The notes beneath the pieces are model-generated. The model did no database searches, had not been told where the DNA came from, and worked only from the letters and a program-made list of their open reading frames with translations. From assembly GCF_005930355.1 (NCBI RefSeq), contig NZ_VDBO01000006.1, positions 62,001-126,000 of the forward strand: a DNA stretch of 64,000 nt, written 5' to 3'. Shown here one piece after another: positions 1-8,519 of the stretch (positions are counted from its first letter, which is position 1; the number at the start of each line of letters is the position of its first letter). The stretch comes from Paenibacillus sinopodophylli. Lineage in GTDB: Bacteria; Bacillota; Bacilli; Paenibacillales; Paenibacillaceae. The translations under genes and the position numbers were made by a program.

Positions 1-44
1 TATGCTATCGGATTCGACTTTTGAATCGACAAGCCCATAATCGA

Positions 45-81
45 AAGAGCCGTCGCCTTCTTAAACGAAGCGACGGCTCTT
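45..81 (-). terminator. Intrinsic terminator after the ROK gene
   Basis: Perfect 12-bp arms AAGAGCCGTCGC / GCGACGGCTCTT enclose a 13-base loop. It lies 4 bases past the ROK stop codon and has a short T-rich tail on the minus strand. It may also stop a transcript entering from the left edge. Positions 1-44 hold nothing I can support. Confidence 0.8.
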
Positions 82-85
82 ATAT

Positions 86-976
86 TTAATACGCTTGCTG
101 GATTAGTGCAGCAGCGCCAATTAAGCCTGCGTCCTGTTGAAGGAGCGCAGGAACGATCGCAGCTTCTCTGCCGGATGGATTGAGCGCATGTTTGGAAACG
201 TAATCCCTTACTGCTGTGAATAGAGGCTCGCCAACCTGAGAAACGCCGCCGCCGATTACGATTTTGTTCGGGTCAAGAATGTTGATGAGCGAGACACAGC
301 CCATTCCGATTGAAGTGAATACTCGATTAACGAGCTCGGACATTTGCGGGTCGCCTTGCGCGGCCAGCTCGAATGCTTCCTTCGAGGTAACCTCGCGGCC
401 GAGAAGCTCAGAAGCTTGGCGGGCGACAGCGGTGCCGGATGCAACAACCTCCCAAGGGGTTCCGGCTTGATCCACCAGCATAAAGCCCGCGTCGCCCGCA
501 TTGCCTGTTGAGCCGGTCAGCAGCTTGCCGTGCATGAAGATGCCTGCACCAATGCCTGTGCTGATCGTTATAAAAATAAAGTGCTCAGAGTCCTTCGCCG
601 CACCAACCCATTTCTCGGCAAGTGCAGCTGCGGTTGCGTCGTTTTCCATTTTAATAGGAAGAGAAAGATGTTTTTTCAACTCATCTACAACAGGAAAGCC
701 CCACCAGCTCTTTAGATTCGGCGGGCAGGTAAGCTCTCCCTTCAGCGTATTCAGCGGCCCAGGTGCGCCAACGCCAACACCAATAACGTTATCAAGCGCA
801 ACTCCTGCCTGCTCGGCAAGCTGCTTTACTGAATCTGCGACCTTGGCAAGCATCTCGGCAGGCGTAATGGAAAGATCAGTCTTCAATGAACCCTTCGCGA
901 TAACCTCGCCTTGCTCGCCTACGAAACCAAATGCTATTTTAGTACCGCCAATATCAATTCCGATTGCAATACCCAA
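86..976 (-). CDS. ROK family protein, putative sugar kinase (atypical)
   Basis: A 296-residue protein of the ROK (repressor, ORF, kinase) family, which usually phosphorylates glucose or amino sugars with ATP in the cytosol. DIGGTK (residues 8-13) is the ATP phosphate-binding motif, END near residue 103 carries the catalytic Asp, and STGIGAG is the second phosphate loop. I chose the TTG at 976 because AGGAGG sits 7 bases upstream; the ATG further upstream has no such site. Oddly, the sugar-contact ExGH motif reads DAGF, and the CxCGxxGC zinc cluster of classic glucokinases is absent. Calling it glucokinase would therefore be a guess. It stands alone, with its own terminator. Confidence 0.85.
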   Translation of the reverse strand: MGIAIGIDIGGTKIAFGFVGEQGEVIAKGSLKTDLSITPAEMLAKVADSVKQLAEQAGVALDNVIGVGVGAPGPLNTLKGELTCPPNLKSWWGFPVVDELKKHLSLPIKMENDATAAALAEKWVGAAKDSEHFIFITISTGIGAGIFMHGKLLTGSTGNAGDAGFMLVDQAGTPWEVVASGTAVARQASELLGREVTSKEAFELAAQGDPQMSELVNRVFTSIGMGCVSLINILDPNKIVIGGGVSQVGEPLFTAVRDYVSKHALNPSGREAAIVPALLQQDAGLIGAAALIQQAY

Positions 977-1149
977 CAAAAACCCTCCTATGATTTGAGA
1001 AAAATACAATGCTAGTCTGAGAAAAAGTCTACCACACTCCAGAGAGATTAGGAAGAAAGCGGCGCAAGCAGGGCGGATTGCCTAGCTGATTTTACCCTGT
1101 ACAAATAGTGAGGTCTGTAGTAATATCCAATCAAATGAAGGACTAGAGA

Positions 1150-1178
1150 GAGGATTCTTTGCTGCGCAAAGGATCCTC
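1150..1178 (+). other. Hairpin upstream of the MFS gene
   Basis: Arms GAGGATTCTTTG and CAAAGGATCCTC (one G-T pair) enclose CTGCG. No T-run follows, so this is not a normal terminator. It could be a leader structure of the MFS mRNA or an operator. Function unknown. Confidence 0.35.
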
Positions 1179-1220
1179 TGAGCGGTACTAACAAACATAG
1201 TGAAGAAGGTAGTCGTCCGA

Positions 1221-2477
1221 ATGGAATCTGAGTCCAAAGCAAGCCCGAGAATATTAAAGTTTGGAATGCCAATGACCCCAAATGTGTGGAGGAACGCTCG
1301 CATTGACCTTGGAGCATCCTGTTTGTTCAGCTTGTTTAATGTCGTCATAAACCAATTTTATATCGCATTTGCAATTCAGCAGGGTGCTAGTAGTTTCCAG
1401 ATTGGACTGCTCGCTGCTGCTCCAGCAATCGGTCTATTATTCTCGCCTTTCTGGGCGACCTGGATTGAGAAAGCAAATAATCCTAAGCCATTTGTGATGA
1501 TTCCGAATATGATTGGGAGAATGCTGCTGATTCTGCCAGCTCTATTCGCATATCCTTCCGTTTACGTCGTTGCGGCGCTGCTGTTCCAACTGTTGATGGG
1601 GATACAAACCCCTGCGTACGCGGCCCTTATTCCTCGGATGTATCCACCTGAATTGCGAGGAAGACTAATGGGCTTTGTAAGAGTCGCGATGGGAGGAGTG
1701 ATGATCCCGCTTGCGCTGCTGGTCGGAAGCTGGTCGGATGCATTCGGACCGTCAGGTCCGTTAATTGCCGCATCCATTATCGGATTGCTGTCAATTGGGC
1801 TATTCAATCGAATAAAGCTGCCTCCTCAGGAGCCTAAGGCAGTCCGAGTCCCCGTTGTGCTTCAGAAGACGAGCCGTTTCCCATTGAAGGAGCAGTGGAA
1901 GCTTGTTAGGGAGAACCGATCACTTGCTGTATTTCTTGCAGCGACGACGTTCGCTGGCTTTGGCAACATGGTTGCGAACCCGCTGTACCAAATTATTCAG
2001 GTCAAAATACTAGAGCTGTCCAATATAGAGATTGGAATTGCGCGCGTAGCTTATTATACGACATTGCTGCTAACCTTTTTGATTGCAGGCTGGATGATCG
2101 ACCGCATACCTCTTAAATATACGCTGCTCTGCGGAGTAGCGGCATACGCCATCGTTCCGATGCTTTATGGACTATGGGGTACTTATACAGCTGTTATATT
2201 GGGAAATGCCATTCAAGGTATTGGAGAAGCAATATGGGATATCGGTATTCTTGCATTTGTATTCCGGCTTGCTCCAGGCCGAGAGGCAATGGTATTCGGA
2301 GTGCATTTGATGCTCTTCGGTGTCCGCGGCAGTATTGGCCCGATTCTGAGTGGCAGCCTCTCGAATAGCGTGTCATTGACCGTGCTGCTCGTTATTGCTT
2401 CGATTTGCGGATGGATTGGAACGCTGCTCTTTGTATCAGGCAATTGGAAGCGGAATCCGCTTCTAAGACGAAGCTGA
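1221..2477 (+). CDS. MFS transporter
   Basis: A protein of about 418 residues with some 12 hydrophobic segments, an inner-membrane carrier of the major facilitator superfamily. The N-terminal half contains the segment RMYPPELRGRLMG, which matches the MFS cytoplasmic loop between helices, and a longer central cytoplasmic loop (KLPPQEPKAVRVP region) separates the two six-helix halves. The substrate cannot be read from sequence. A GTG at 1200 opens the frame but has no ribosome site; the ATG at 1221 has only a weak GAAGG about 10 bases upstream, so the start is uncertain. A 12-bp hairpin lies just upstream at 1150-1178. Confidence 0.8.
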   Translation: MESESKASPRILKFGMPMTPNVWRNARIDLGASCLFSLFNVVINQFYIAFAIQQGASSFQIGLLAAAPAIGLLFSPFWATWIEKANNPKPFVMIPNMIGRMLLILPALFAYPSVYVVAALLFQLLMGIQTPAYAALIPRMYPPELRGRLMGFVRVAMGGVMIPLALLVGSWSDAFGPSGPLIAASIIGLLSIGLFNRIKLPPQEPKAVRVPVVLQKTSRFPLKEQWKLVRENRSLAVFLAATTFAGFGNMVANPLYQIIQVKILELSNIEIGIARVAYYTTLLLTFLIAGWMIDRIPLKYTLLCGVAAYAIVPMLYGLWGTYTAVILGNAIQGIGEAIWDIGILAFVFRLAPGREAMVFGVHLMLFGVRGSIGPILSGSLSNSVSLTVLLVIASICGWIGTLLFVSGNWKRNPLLRRS

Positions 2478-2493
2478 GCAAAGTTTCAGCCTA

Positions 2494-2522
2494 CGTTCAG
2501 TTTTCGTTCATCTCTCGTTCAT
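2494..2522 (+). promoter_or_regulatory. Three 11-bp-spaced direct repeats, OmpR/PhoB-type operator
   Basis: CGTTCAG, CGTTCAT and CGTTCAT begin at 2494, 2505 and 2516, exactly one helical turn apart. Tandem heptamers spaced by 11 bp are the known binding layout of winged-helix response regulators such as PhoB and PhoP. The array takes the place of a -35 box in front of the -10 at 2533, as in activator-dependent promoters. Confidence 0.6.
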
Positions 2523-2529
2523 AATCGAA

Positions 2530-2538
2530 TGCTAGAAT
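2530..2538 (+). promoter_or_regulatory. Extended -10 promoter element of the lipoprotein gene
   Basis: TGCTAGAAT contains an extended -10 (TGn) followed by TAGAAT, five of six matches to TATAAT. No good -35 box is present at the usual distance, where the direct repeats lie instead. About 50 bases separate it from the start codon. Confidence 0.5.
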
Positions 2539-2587
2539 TCATTATGGACATAAGGAATATTAACCATATTCATAGGAGATGAACGAT

Positions 2588-3268
2588 ATGAACAAATGGA
2601 AAGTAATGCTTAGCGCTGTGGTGATTGCGGCGGCATTGGCAGGATGCGGTGTACAAGAGGAACAAACAGGCGCAGAGGTCCAAGCGGATGCGCAGGCTGA
2701 CGTTCAGCAGAATGGAACCGGCGGCGGAACGCAGCAACAAGGCGCAGGTGGACGAGGAATGGGGCAGATGGGGGCGCAGGCTGATTTGATGGGAAAAATC
2801 AAATCAATTGATGGACAAACCATTACGCTCTATAAATCCGCGATGGGTCAAGGAGGCCCGCCGCAAGGTGACGGAACAGGTGGAGCACCTGCCGAGGGTC
2901 AAGGGCAGCAGCCTCCTGCGGACGGGGAAATGCCTGCGGACGGCGAACCTCCAGCAGCTCCGGCAGGTGACGGTACGGTACCAGAAGGCGGCGGTCGCAT
3001 GGGAATGGGCGCCATGTTCTCAGACGAAACCGTTGTAATAACTGTAACGGATGCGACAAAGATCACGACGGTTACTTTCGAGAACGAGCAAATGGTAGAG
3101 AAGGAAGTGACGCTTGCGGATTTGAAGGCAGATGATATTTTATCTGTTATGTTGAAGGATGATACGCAGGAAGCAGAATCGATTACGATTCGCACAGGCG
3201 GGTTCGGCGGCGGTGGAGGCGGCGGAAGACAGCCGCAGCAGGACCAACAAACAACAACCGCAAGCTAA
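2588..3268 (+). CDS. Glycine/glutamine-rich secreted lipoprotein of unknown function
   Basis: A protein of 226 residues. The first 20 form a lipoprotein signal peptide ending in the lipobox LAGC, so the mature protein is anchored to the outer face of the membrane. Two short beta-rich stretches (GKIKSIDGQTITLYKS, and the region around VVITVTDATKITTV) flank a low-complexity Gly/Pro/Gln/Ala segment; a GGGGGG run and a Gln-rich tail follow. The arrangement suggests DUF5666-like beta structure interrupted by a linker, which I infer by eye. The ATG at 2588 is preferred over that at 2579 because AGGAG lies 9 bases before it. The upstream operator implies control by a two-component regulator encoded elsewhere. 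Confidence 0.75.
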   Translation: MNKWKVMLSAVVIAAALAGCGVQEEQTGAEVQADAQADVQQNGTGGGTQQQGAGGRGMGQMGAQADLMGKIKSIDGQTITLYKSAMGQGGPPQGDGTGGAPAEGQGQQPPADGEMPADGEPPAAPAGDGTVPEGGGRMGMGAMFSDETVVITVTDATKITTVTFENEQMVEKEVTLADLKADDILSVMLKDDTQEAESITIRTGGFGGGGGGGRQPQQDQQTTTAS

Positions 3269-3290
3269 GAAAGCATGACTCTATAGCTAA

Positions 3291-3325
3291 AAAGACAGCA
3301 CAGGTACCTTACCTGTGCTGTCTTT
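3291..3325. terminator. Bidirectional terminator between convergent genes
   Basis: Perfect 16-bp arms (AAAGACAGCACAGGTA and its complement) around a 3-base loop, with A and T ends on either side. It serves the lipoprotein gene on the plus strand and the ArsR-type gene on the minus strand. Confidence 0.85.
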
Positions 3326-3341
3326 ACGCTGGAGCCTTTAA

Positions 3342-4241
3342 TTAATAGGCGACATAAACCTGAATGTCTTGGTCATAATTGCCGAATTTCTTGCCGAATA
3401 GGCTAAGTCCTCCGCTGTGGACAGCGGTTTCGGGCGCGCAGATACGGAAGCGAATATCTTCATTCGAGCCGATAGCGAGCTCTTGTACGGTTTTGTCTGA
3501 CATGCGAATGCCATCAATATAGGCTCCGTCTGCATCAATGCTAATTTGTTTGAGCAAGCCATGCTGCGTCCCCAAATCCCACCAATCTGGCGTATATACG
3601 CCTCTCACAGCGCCAAAGTCGCCAGGACAGGTCCAGACACCTAAGCAGATGTCATTCAAATAAAACGACAGATCAGAGGGCCAGTTTTCGTTGTAATGAG
3701 GAGCTTCTGAGCAAATTTCGAGTGAAATGGAAAGGCTTCTTACTCGTTGGTTTCCGACCAAATAATTAGGAATCCGATATTCAATGTAGCCGCTCCCGAG
3801 CCAGAGATGGTTTGATTTGACATGTTCTGGATCAGAGAAATAGCGAGGATCGTCTATGATACCGATAATTTTGGTGTCTGAGGTCAATCCGCAGGTTGGC
3901 TTTACTTCATAGGCACAATATTGCCCGATGGGGATGGATACTGCGTATCGATTCTGATCTGTAAGCGGCTTTACTCGAAATTGCAGCGTAGCCGATTCAA
4001 GGGTTAGATAACATAGCTTTTGACGGCCTCTGGTGCTCGGTACGCTTTGTGTCGTTATTATAGAAGCTTCTTCGAGTTTCTGGATATGCTTGGTGACGAT
4101 AGCGGACGAAATGCCGAGCGCATCTGCCAAATCTTTAATATTCATAGGCTTGGTGTTCAGCAATTCAATAATCTTTATCCGTGTATCCGATGAGAAGCAT
4201 TCTAGAAATTTCAGATTACTGCTGTTCACTTCAATATTCAT
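3342..4241 (-). CDS. ArsR-type winged-helix transcriptional regulator with large C-terminal domain
   Basis: A 299-residue protein. Residues about 8-75 form an ArsR/MarR-like winged helix: FLECFSSDTRIKIIELL is followed by IKDLADALGISSAIVTKHIQ as the recognition helix-turn-helix. The remaining 220 or so residues are beta-rich with aromatic patches (WLGSGYIEYRIP, NWPSDLSFYLND), which suggests a ligand-binding or jelly-roll-like sensor, not the metal-binding ArsR type. Cys-pair metal sites of classic ArsR proteins are absent. An upstream ATG at 4346 exists, but only the ATG at 4241 has a GAGG site, 8 bases before it. No target gene is evident, since its neighbours are convergent or unrelated. Confidence 0.75.
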   Translation of the reverse strand: MNIEVNSSNLKFLECFSSDTRIKIIELLNTKPMNIKDLADALGISSAIVTKHIQKLEEASIITTQSVPSTRGRQKLCYLTLESATLQFRVKPLTDQNRYAVSIPIGQYCAYEVKPTCGLTSDTKIIGIIDDPRYFSDPEHVKSNHLWLGSGYIEYRIPNYLVGNQRVRSLSISLEICSEAPHYNENWPSDLSFYLNDICLGVWTCPGDFGAVRGVYTPDWWDLGTQHGLLKQISIDADGAYIDGIRMSDKTVQELAIGSNEDIRFRICAPETAVHSGGLSLFGKKFGNYDQDIQVYVAY

Positions 4242-4325
4242 GAGAAAAGCCTCGCTCTGTATAATTTCTTCTATTATATAATCTGGAAATAAATCAGATA
4301 ACGCGATCATCTTACGGCAAATAAA

Positions 4326-4364
4326 AAGGAGAAGAGCCGGCATCATAATCCAGACTCTTCTCCT
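4326..4364 (-). terminator. Minus-strand terminator after the 75-residue gene
   Basis: AGGAGAAGAG pairs with CTCTTCTCCT across an 18-base loop; on the minus strand the stem is followed by TTTTTATTTG. It fits the end of the small gene at 4444-4671. Confidence 0.7.
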
Positions 4365-4443
4365 CTTGGTGTAGCTCAGCGCAATGGCTAAACTGCTAAA
4401 TTTATAGGACAGCGAAAACTCGCCGAAGCTGTTGCGGTAGTCA

Positions 4444-4671
4444 TTAGTAAAGTGAGATCGTTAACGTATCCCGTTCGAAATAAGAATGAAGTGTTGCCTC
4501 ACTGCCTACAATTTCTACACTTATGAGTGATTTAAGACAGGTTTTGAGCGCATTTTTACCTGTGGTCAGCTTGCGGTTAAGAACGGTAGATAGCTTTTCG
4601 ATGGCTTGTTTATTCGTGTCGGTCAAATAGACAGGTATTGTTTTATTTTGAAACATCAGCATGGTTTTCAT
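4444..4671 (-). CDS. Small protein of unknown function
   Basis: A 75-residue open frame with a good ribosome site (GGAGG, 8 bases before the ATG at 4671) and its own downstream terminator, which together argue that it is real. The protein begins MKTMLMFQNKTIPVYLTD, then a charged helical stretch with many Lys and Thr, and ends in a short beta-like tail. There is no signal peptide or membrane segment. I do not recognise the family. It lies between two regulator genes on the same strand but is spaced from both. A shorter or spurious frame cannot be excluded. Confidence 0.5.
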   Translation of the reverse strand: MKTMLMFQNKTIPVYLTDTNKQAIEKLSTVLNRKLTTGKNALKTCLKSLISVEIVGSEATLHSYFERDTLTISLY

Positions 4672-4811
4672 AGTAAGGACCTCCATCCCGCGAAGGATTT
4701 TTTTTATTAGTGTAACGCACAATTATTAAATAATTCTTAAAATTCGGTAAGTATTTGGTTACAAAGCTGTAACTTTTGGCAAAATATACGCAAATGCAGC
4801 GATTTCGCACA

Positions 4812-5723
4812 TCAATTGCGGCGTTCCGACGCATCCAGCTGTTTTTTGCGGAACTGAGAGGGTGTACACTTCATCATTTTGCGAAATACTTTAACGAAGT
4901 AGCTGATATGATCGAAACCAACATCCAGCGCCACTGTCGATACTTTGCGCTCGGGCTGAAGCAGCAGGTCGGCGGCCTGCCTGATCCGATACGCATTTAA
5001 GTATTCGATGGGCGTTTGCCTCGTCATTGTTTTGAAGAAGCGGCAAAACTGTCCCTCGCTCATCGGAATTTGATCTGCGATTTCAACGATACGAATATGG
5101 CGATGGAAATTTTGCTGCATATAAACAATGGCCTTCTTCAGCCTGTCAATTTTCGTTGTATCGGCCATGCTCGTTTCACTGCGATTGCAGAAGCGCTCTC
5201 CCGCCGCAATTTCATGAAGCATTAAGTAAAAATGACCCTTAACGGCCGTTTCAACGCCACGCGATTGCGAATGGCAAACGTCCATGATGCTCTGAAGATG
5301 GCGTAGCAAAGAGATTTCCCATTCCGTGTCAGGCTTGATGTGTCTCGGAAACGTTCGTTTTTTGTCTTGCAGCGGCAATATATACTGTTCTTGAACGGCA
5401 TCATAGCTTGCACTGGACAGCAAATGTGTATCAAATACGATGGCGCAGAAGGAGCAAGCGGTGTCGCCGAGCGCATGTCCTGCATGAATATCGCCACCAT
5501 CAATAAATACAGCCTCGCCAGCTTTTATAGGGAAATAGTCGGTATCGATCTGAAACAGTACTTCGCCCTCACACACATAAAAAAATTCAGCTTCTGCATG
5601 CCAGTGGCAGTCCAGAACAGGAACGCCAGGCTCTTCATGCTCAATCCAGTAAGCAGCAAGTGGGAACATGTTGTCGCCATGCAGACGGTCTTCCTTCAAT
5701 GAATGGCGTGTCGTTTGGTCCAT
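4812..5723 (-). CDS. AraC family regulator with N-terminal cupin domain
   Basis: A 303-residue DNA-binding regulator. Residues about 20-110 form a cupin sugar-sensing barrel (DCHWHAEAEFFYVCEGE, then GGDIHAGHAL). The last 100 residues hold two AraC helix-turn-helix units, IVEIADQIPMSEGQFCRFFK and the later VALDVGFDHISYFVKVFRK. AGGAGG lies 10 bases before the ATG at 5723. It is transcribed away from the alpha-xylosidase gene across a 170-bp gap, the usual arrangement for a local activator, so control of that gene by a xyloside-type inducer is a reasonable inference. Confidence 0.88.
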   Translation of the reverse strand: MDQTTRHSLKEDRLHGDNMFPLAAYWIEHEEPGVPVLDCHWHAEAEFFYVCEGEVLFQIDTDYFPIKAGEAVFIDGGDIHAGHALGDTACSFCAIVFDTHLLSSASYDAVQEQYILPLQDKKRTFPRHIKPDTEWEISLLRHLQSIMDVCHSQSRGVETAVKGHFYLMLHEIAAGERFCNRSETSMADTTKIDRLKKAIVYMQQNFHRHIRIVEIADQIPMSEGQFCRFFKTMTRQTPIEYLNAYRIRQAADLLLQPERKVSTVALDVGFDHISYFVKVFRKMMKCTPSQFRKKQLDASERRN

Positions 5724-5836
5724 TTGGAAAGAGCCTCCTATGCCTGATACGAATCAATATTCATGTTAGAGGCATTTCGTCAAAATAGTGCTATAGATGA
5801 GCATTATTTTGTTAGATTAGTTCGATTCATAATCAG

Positions 5837-5842
5837 TATAAT
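5837..5842 (+). promoter_or_regulatory. Probable -10 box of the alpha-xylosidase gene
   Basis: A perfect TATAAT 51 bases before the start codon. No good -35 box lies 16-18 bases upstream, consistent with an activator-dependent promoter served by the divergent AraC-type regulator. The bases just downstream (TATAGGAAAGCA) match the 5' end of the dispersed repeat described elsewhere. Confidence 0.45.
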
Positions 5843-5893
5843 GCAATTATATAGGAAAGCAAATAAAACCTAACAGGAAGGTTGGTTCAGTCC

Positions 5894-8215
5894 ATGAAAT
5901 TTACAGACGGCAACTGGCTCATTCGTGATGAATACAAAGTATTAGGAGCAGTGCAAGTTCATGATTTTGAGCAAAATGATGGCAAACTAACGGCTTATGC
6001 CTCCCCTCAGCCAATCGTAACACGGTCCAACATGCTGGATACGATGCTGCTTACGGTTCATTTCCATTCCCCGCTTCCAGGTGTTATAGGCGTTAAGCTT
6101 GTGCATCATGCGGGCGTTAGAGAGCGCGGACCCGTATTTGAGCTTTCCTCGCAAACAGGCAATCATGTTGTAATTGAAGAAAACGAAAAAGAAGCTATTC
6201 TAACGAGCGGAAGTCTGAGCGTTCATATTCGCAAAGGTCCAGAATGGGCAGTTGATTTCTATCGCGGCGGCGAGCGAATTACCGGCAGCACGCAGAAATC
6301 AATGGCTTATATTAAAGAAGATAACGGCAATACCTTTATGCGTGAAGAGCTTGATATAGGTGTTGGCGAGTGGGTTTATGGTCTTGGGGAGCGCTTCACG
6401 CCATTCGTAAGAAATGGTCAAGTTGTAGATTTGTGGAATAAGGACGGCGGCACAAGCTCTGAGCAATCGTACAAAAACATTCCTTTCTACATTACAAACA
6501 AAGGATATGGTGTATTTGTTAATCATCCTGAGCTTGTATCATTCGAGATTGCATCGGAGAAAGTAAAGAAAGCACAATTCAGTGTTGCCGGCGAATCGCT
6601 GGAGTATTTCGTCATCGACGGCCCGAGCATGAAGGAAGTATTGGGCAAATATACGAACTTGACTGGTAAGCCTTCTCTTCCGCCAGCTTGGACGTTCGGT
6701 CTGTGGCTAACGACTTCATTCACGACTAACTATGATGAAGCCACGGTGAATTCATTCGTAGATGGTATGGCTGAGCGCGACTTGCCACTGCATGTCTTCC
6801 ACTTCGACTGTTTCTGGATGCGCGAATTCCACTGGACGGATTTCAAATGGGATGAGCGCGTTTTCCCGGATCCTGTTGGTATGCTTTCCCGTTTGAAAGA
6901 AAAAGGGCTTAAAATTTGCGTATGGATTAATCCTTACATCGCACAGCGCTCCCGTTTGTTCGCAGAAGGCAAGGAGCATGGCTATTTAGTGAAGAAGCCA
7001 AACGGCGATGTATGGCAATGGGATCTGTGGCAGCCAGGAATGGCACTCGTTGATTTCACGAACCCGGCTGCATGCGAGTGGTATGCAAGCTACCTGCGCG
7101 AGCTTGTTGATATGGGCGTTGACAGCTTCAAAACAGACTTTGGCGAGCGTATCCCAACGGATGTAGCGTATTTCGACGGTTCTGATCCGATGAAAATGCA
7201 CAACTATTACACGCAGCTTTACAACAAAGTCGTATTTGAAGTACTTGAAGAAAAGCTTGGCAAAAACGAAGCGGCATTGTTCGCCCGTTCAGCTACGGCT
7301 GGCGGACAGAAATTCCCTGTCCACTGGGGCGGCGATTGCTACGCGGATTATGAGTCCATGGCGGAGAGCCTTCGCGGCGGTCTATCATTAGGTATTTCTG
7401 GATTTGGTTTCTGGAGCCATGATATTGGCGGCTTCGAGAACACCGCTCCTGATCATGTATTCAAGCGCTGGCTTGCTTTCGGCTTGCTGTCCAGCCACAG
7501 CCGTCTGCACGGAAGCAAATCGTATCGGGTGCCTTGGGCTTACGATACAGAAGCCGTTGACGTAACTCGCTTCTTTACAAAGCTGAAATGCCGCATTATG
7601 CCTTACTTATTCAATACGGCAGTTCAAGCAACGGAGCAGGGCTTGCCCTCAATGCGTGCGATGGTGCTGGAATTCCCAGAAGATCCGACGACGGAAGTAC
7701 TTGATCGACAATATATGCTTGGCGATTCCATATTGGTAGCTCCGATCTTCAATGAGCAGGGCAATGTCACTTATTATTTGCCAGCAGGCAAATGGACGCA
7801 TTTGCTCTCCGGAGAAATCGTAGAGGGCGGTTCGTGGCGCAAGGAGAAATACGACTTCTTCAGCCTTCCGCTATTCGTTCGTCCGAACTCGATCATTGCG
7901 CTTGGCGCAAATGACGTTCGTCCTGATTATGACTATGCTGACGGCGTAGCGCTGCAGCTTCATAATCTGGAAGATGGCGTAACGGCATCCACGATCGTTC
8001 GTGATGTTAAGGGTGCAACAGAGCTTACCGTATCGGCAAGCCGTCAAGGCGGGGCGATATCCGTTCAAGTGGATGGCAGCGGCAAACCGTTCTCGTTTGA
8101 GCTGAAAGGTCTTGGCGACATTGTTTCCGTAGACGGCGTTTCGGCTGAAGTGGATGGAAGCTTACTGAAATTGGCTGCTGGTTCTAAGCAACTGACATTT
8201 ACAATCAACATCTAA
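5894..8215 (+). CDS. yicI: Alpha-xylosidase, GH31 (YicI type)
   Basis: A 773-residue cytosolic enzyme, almost the same length as E. coli YicI (772). It releases alpha-xylosyl residues from the non-reducing ends of xyloglucan oligosaccharides such as isoprimeverose. The nucleophile Asp lies in KTDFGE (residue 415) and the acid/base Asp in HWGGD (residue 481), matching the positions known for YicI. There is an N-terminal beta-sandwich, then the TIM barrel (TFGLWLTTSFTT onward), then C-terminal beta domains. I took the ATG at 5894; the TTG at 5882 directly abuts the AGGAAGG site. No signal peptide is present, so the substrate must be imported. It ends in a strong terminator. Confidence 0.93.
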   Translation: MKFTDGNWLIRDEYKVLGAVQVHDFEQNDGKLTAYASPQPIVTRSNMLDTMLLTVHFHSPLPGVIGVKLVHHAGVRERGPVFELSSQTGNHVVIEENEKEAILTSGSLSVHIRKGPEWAVDFYRGGERITGSTQKSMAYIKEDNGNTFMREELDIGVGEWVYGLGERFTPFVRNGQVVDLWNKDGGTSSEQSYKNIPFYITNKGYGVFVNHPELVSFEIASEKVKKAQFSVAGESLEYFVIDGPSMKEVLGKYTNLTGKPSLPPAWTFGLWLTTSFTTNYDEATVNSFVDGMAERDLPLHVFHFDCFWMREFHWTDFKWDERVFPDPVGMLSRLKEKGLKICVWINPYIAQRSRLFAEGKEHGYLVKKPNGDVWQWDLWQPGMALVDFTNPAACEWYASYLRELVDMGVDSFKTDFGERIPTDVAYFDGSDPMKMHNYYTQLYNKVVFEVLEEKLGKNEAALFARSATAGGQKFPVHWGGDCYADYESMAESLRGGLSLGISGFGFWSHDIGGFENTAPDHVFKRWLAFGLLSSHSRLHGSKSYRVPWAYDTEAVDVTRFFTKLKCRIMPYLFNTAVQATEQGLPSMRAMVLEFPEDPTTEVLDRQYMLGDSILVAPIFNEQGNVTYYLPAGKWTHLLSGEIVEGGSWRKEKYDFFSLPLFVRPNSIIALGANDVRPDYDYADGVALQLHNLEDGVTASTIVRDVKGATELTVSASRQGGAISVQVDGSGKPFSFELKGLGDIVSVDGVSAEVDGSLLKLAAGSKQLTFTINI

Positions 8216-8223
8216 AGAATAAT

Positions 8224-8278
8224 GAAGCAGCTCTGTTATTGTCCGTAATGGACATGCCGAGCTGCTTCTCTTTTTTTT
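8224..8278 (+). terminator. Terminator after the alpha-xylosidase gene
   Basis: GAAGCAGCTC and GAGCTGCTTC pair across a 25-base loop, followed by TCTTTTTTTT. Confidence 0.88.
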
Positions 8279-8281
8279 CAA

Positions 8282-8373
8282 ATATAGGAAAGCATATGAT
8301 CTCGCCATCCTTTCTCTATATTTCCGGAATGTAGCACTCTGCGCCGCCAGAGGACGGCGACAGCTGTTTTTTC
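8282..8373 (+). repeat. Dispersed two-hairpin repeat, copy A
   Basis: Copy A of a family found at six or more places in the window. It begins TATAGGAAAGCATATG, has the inner element CCATCCTTTCTCTATA, then GGAATGTAGCACTCTGCG, and ends GACGGCGACAGCTG. The first half folds as TATAG-GAAAG with CTTTC-T-CTATA. The second hairpin arm (TGAAACG in other copies) has degraded here to TGTAGCA. It lies in the gap between the xylosidase terminator and the isomerase gene. Confidence 0.75.
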
Positions 8374-8519
8374 TTCATTAGTCATACAAGCATTCACCAA
8401 AATAGCATAAGAAAAGGTTACTAAAATAGCTGTTTTTCGCAAGCAACTGTCGATATAATGAAAGTCGGAAAGCAAAATCAAATATATAAAACTAAAAGAT
8501 ACAAGGGAGTGCAACTCAC

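Noticed and set aside
1-24. Possible C-terminus of a gene entering from the left (frame ends YAIGFDF stop)
   Set aside because: Seven codons are too few to support a coding call.
4366-4412. tRNA-like D-arm sequence (GGTGTAGCTCAGCGCAATGG)
   Set aside because: The rest of the cloverleaf is missing: there is no anticodon stem, no GGTTCGAATCC T-loop and no matching acceptor stem within 100 bases.
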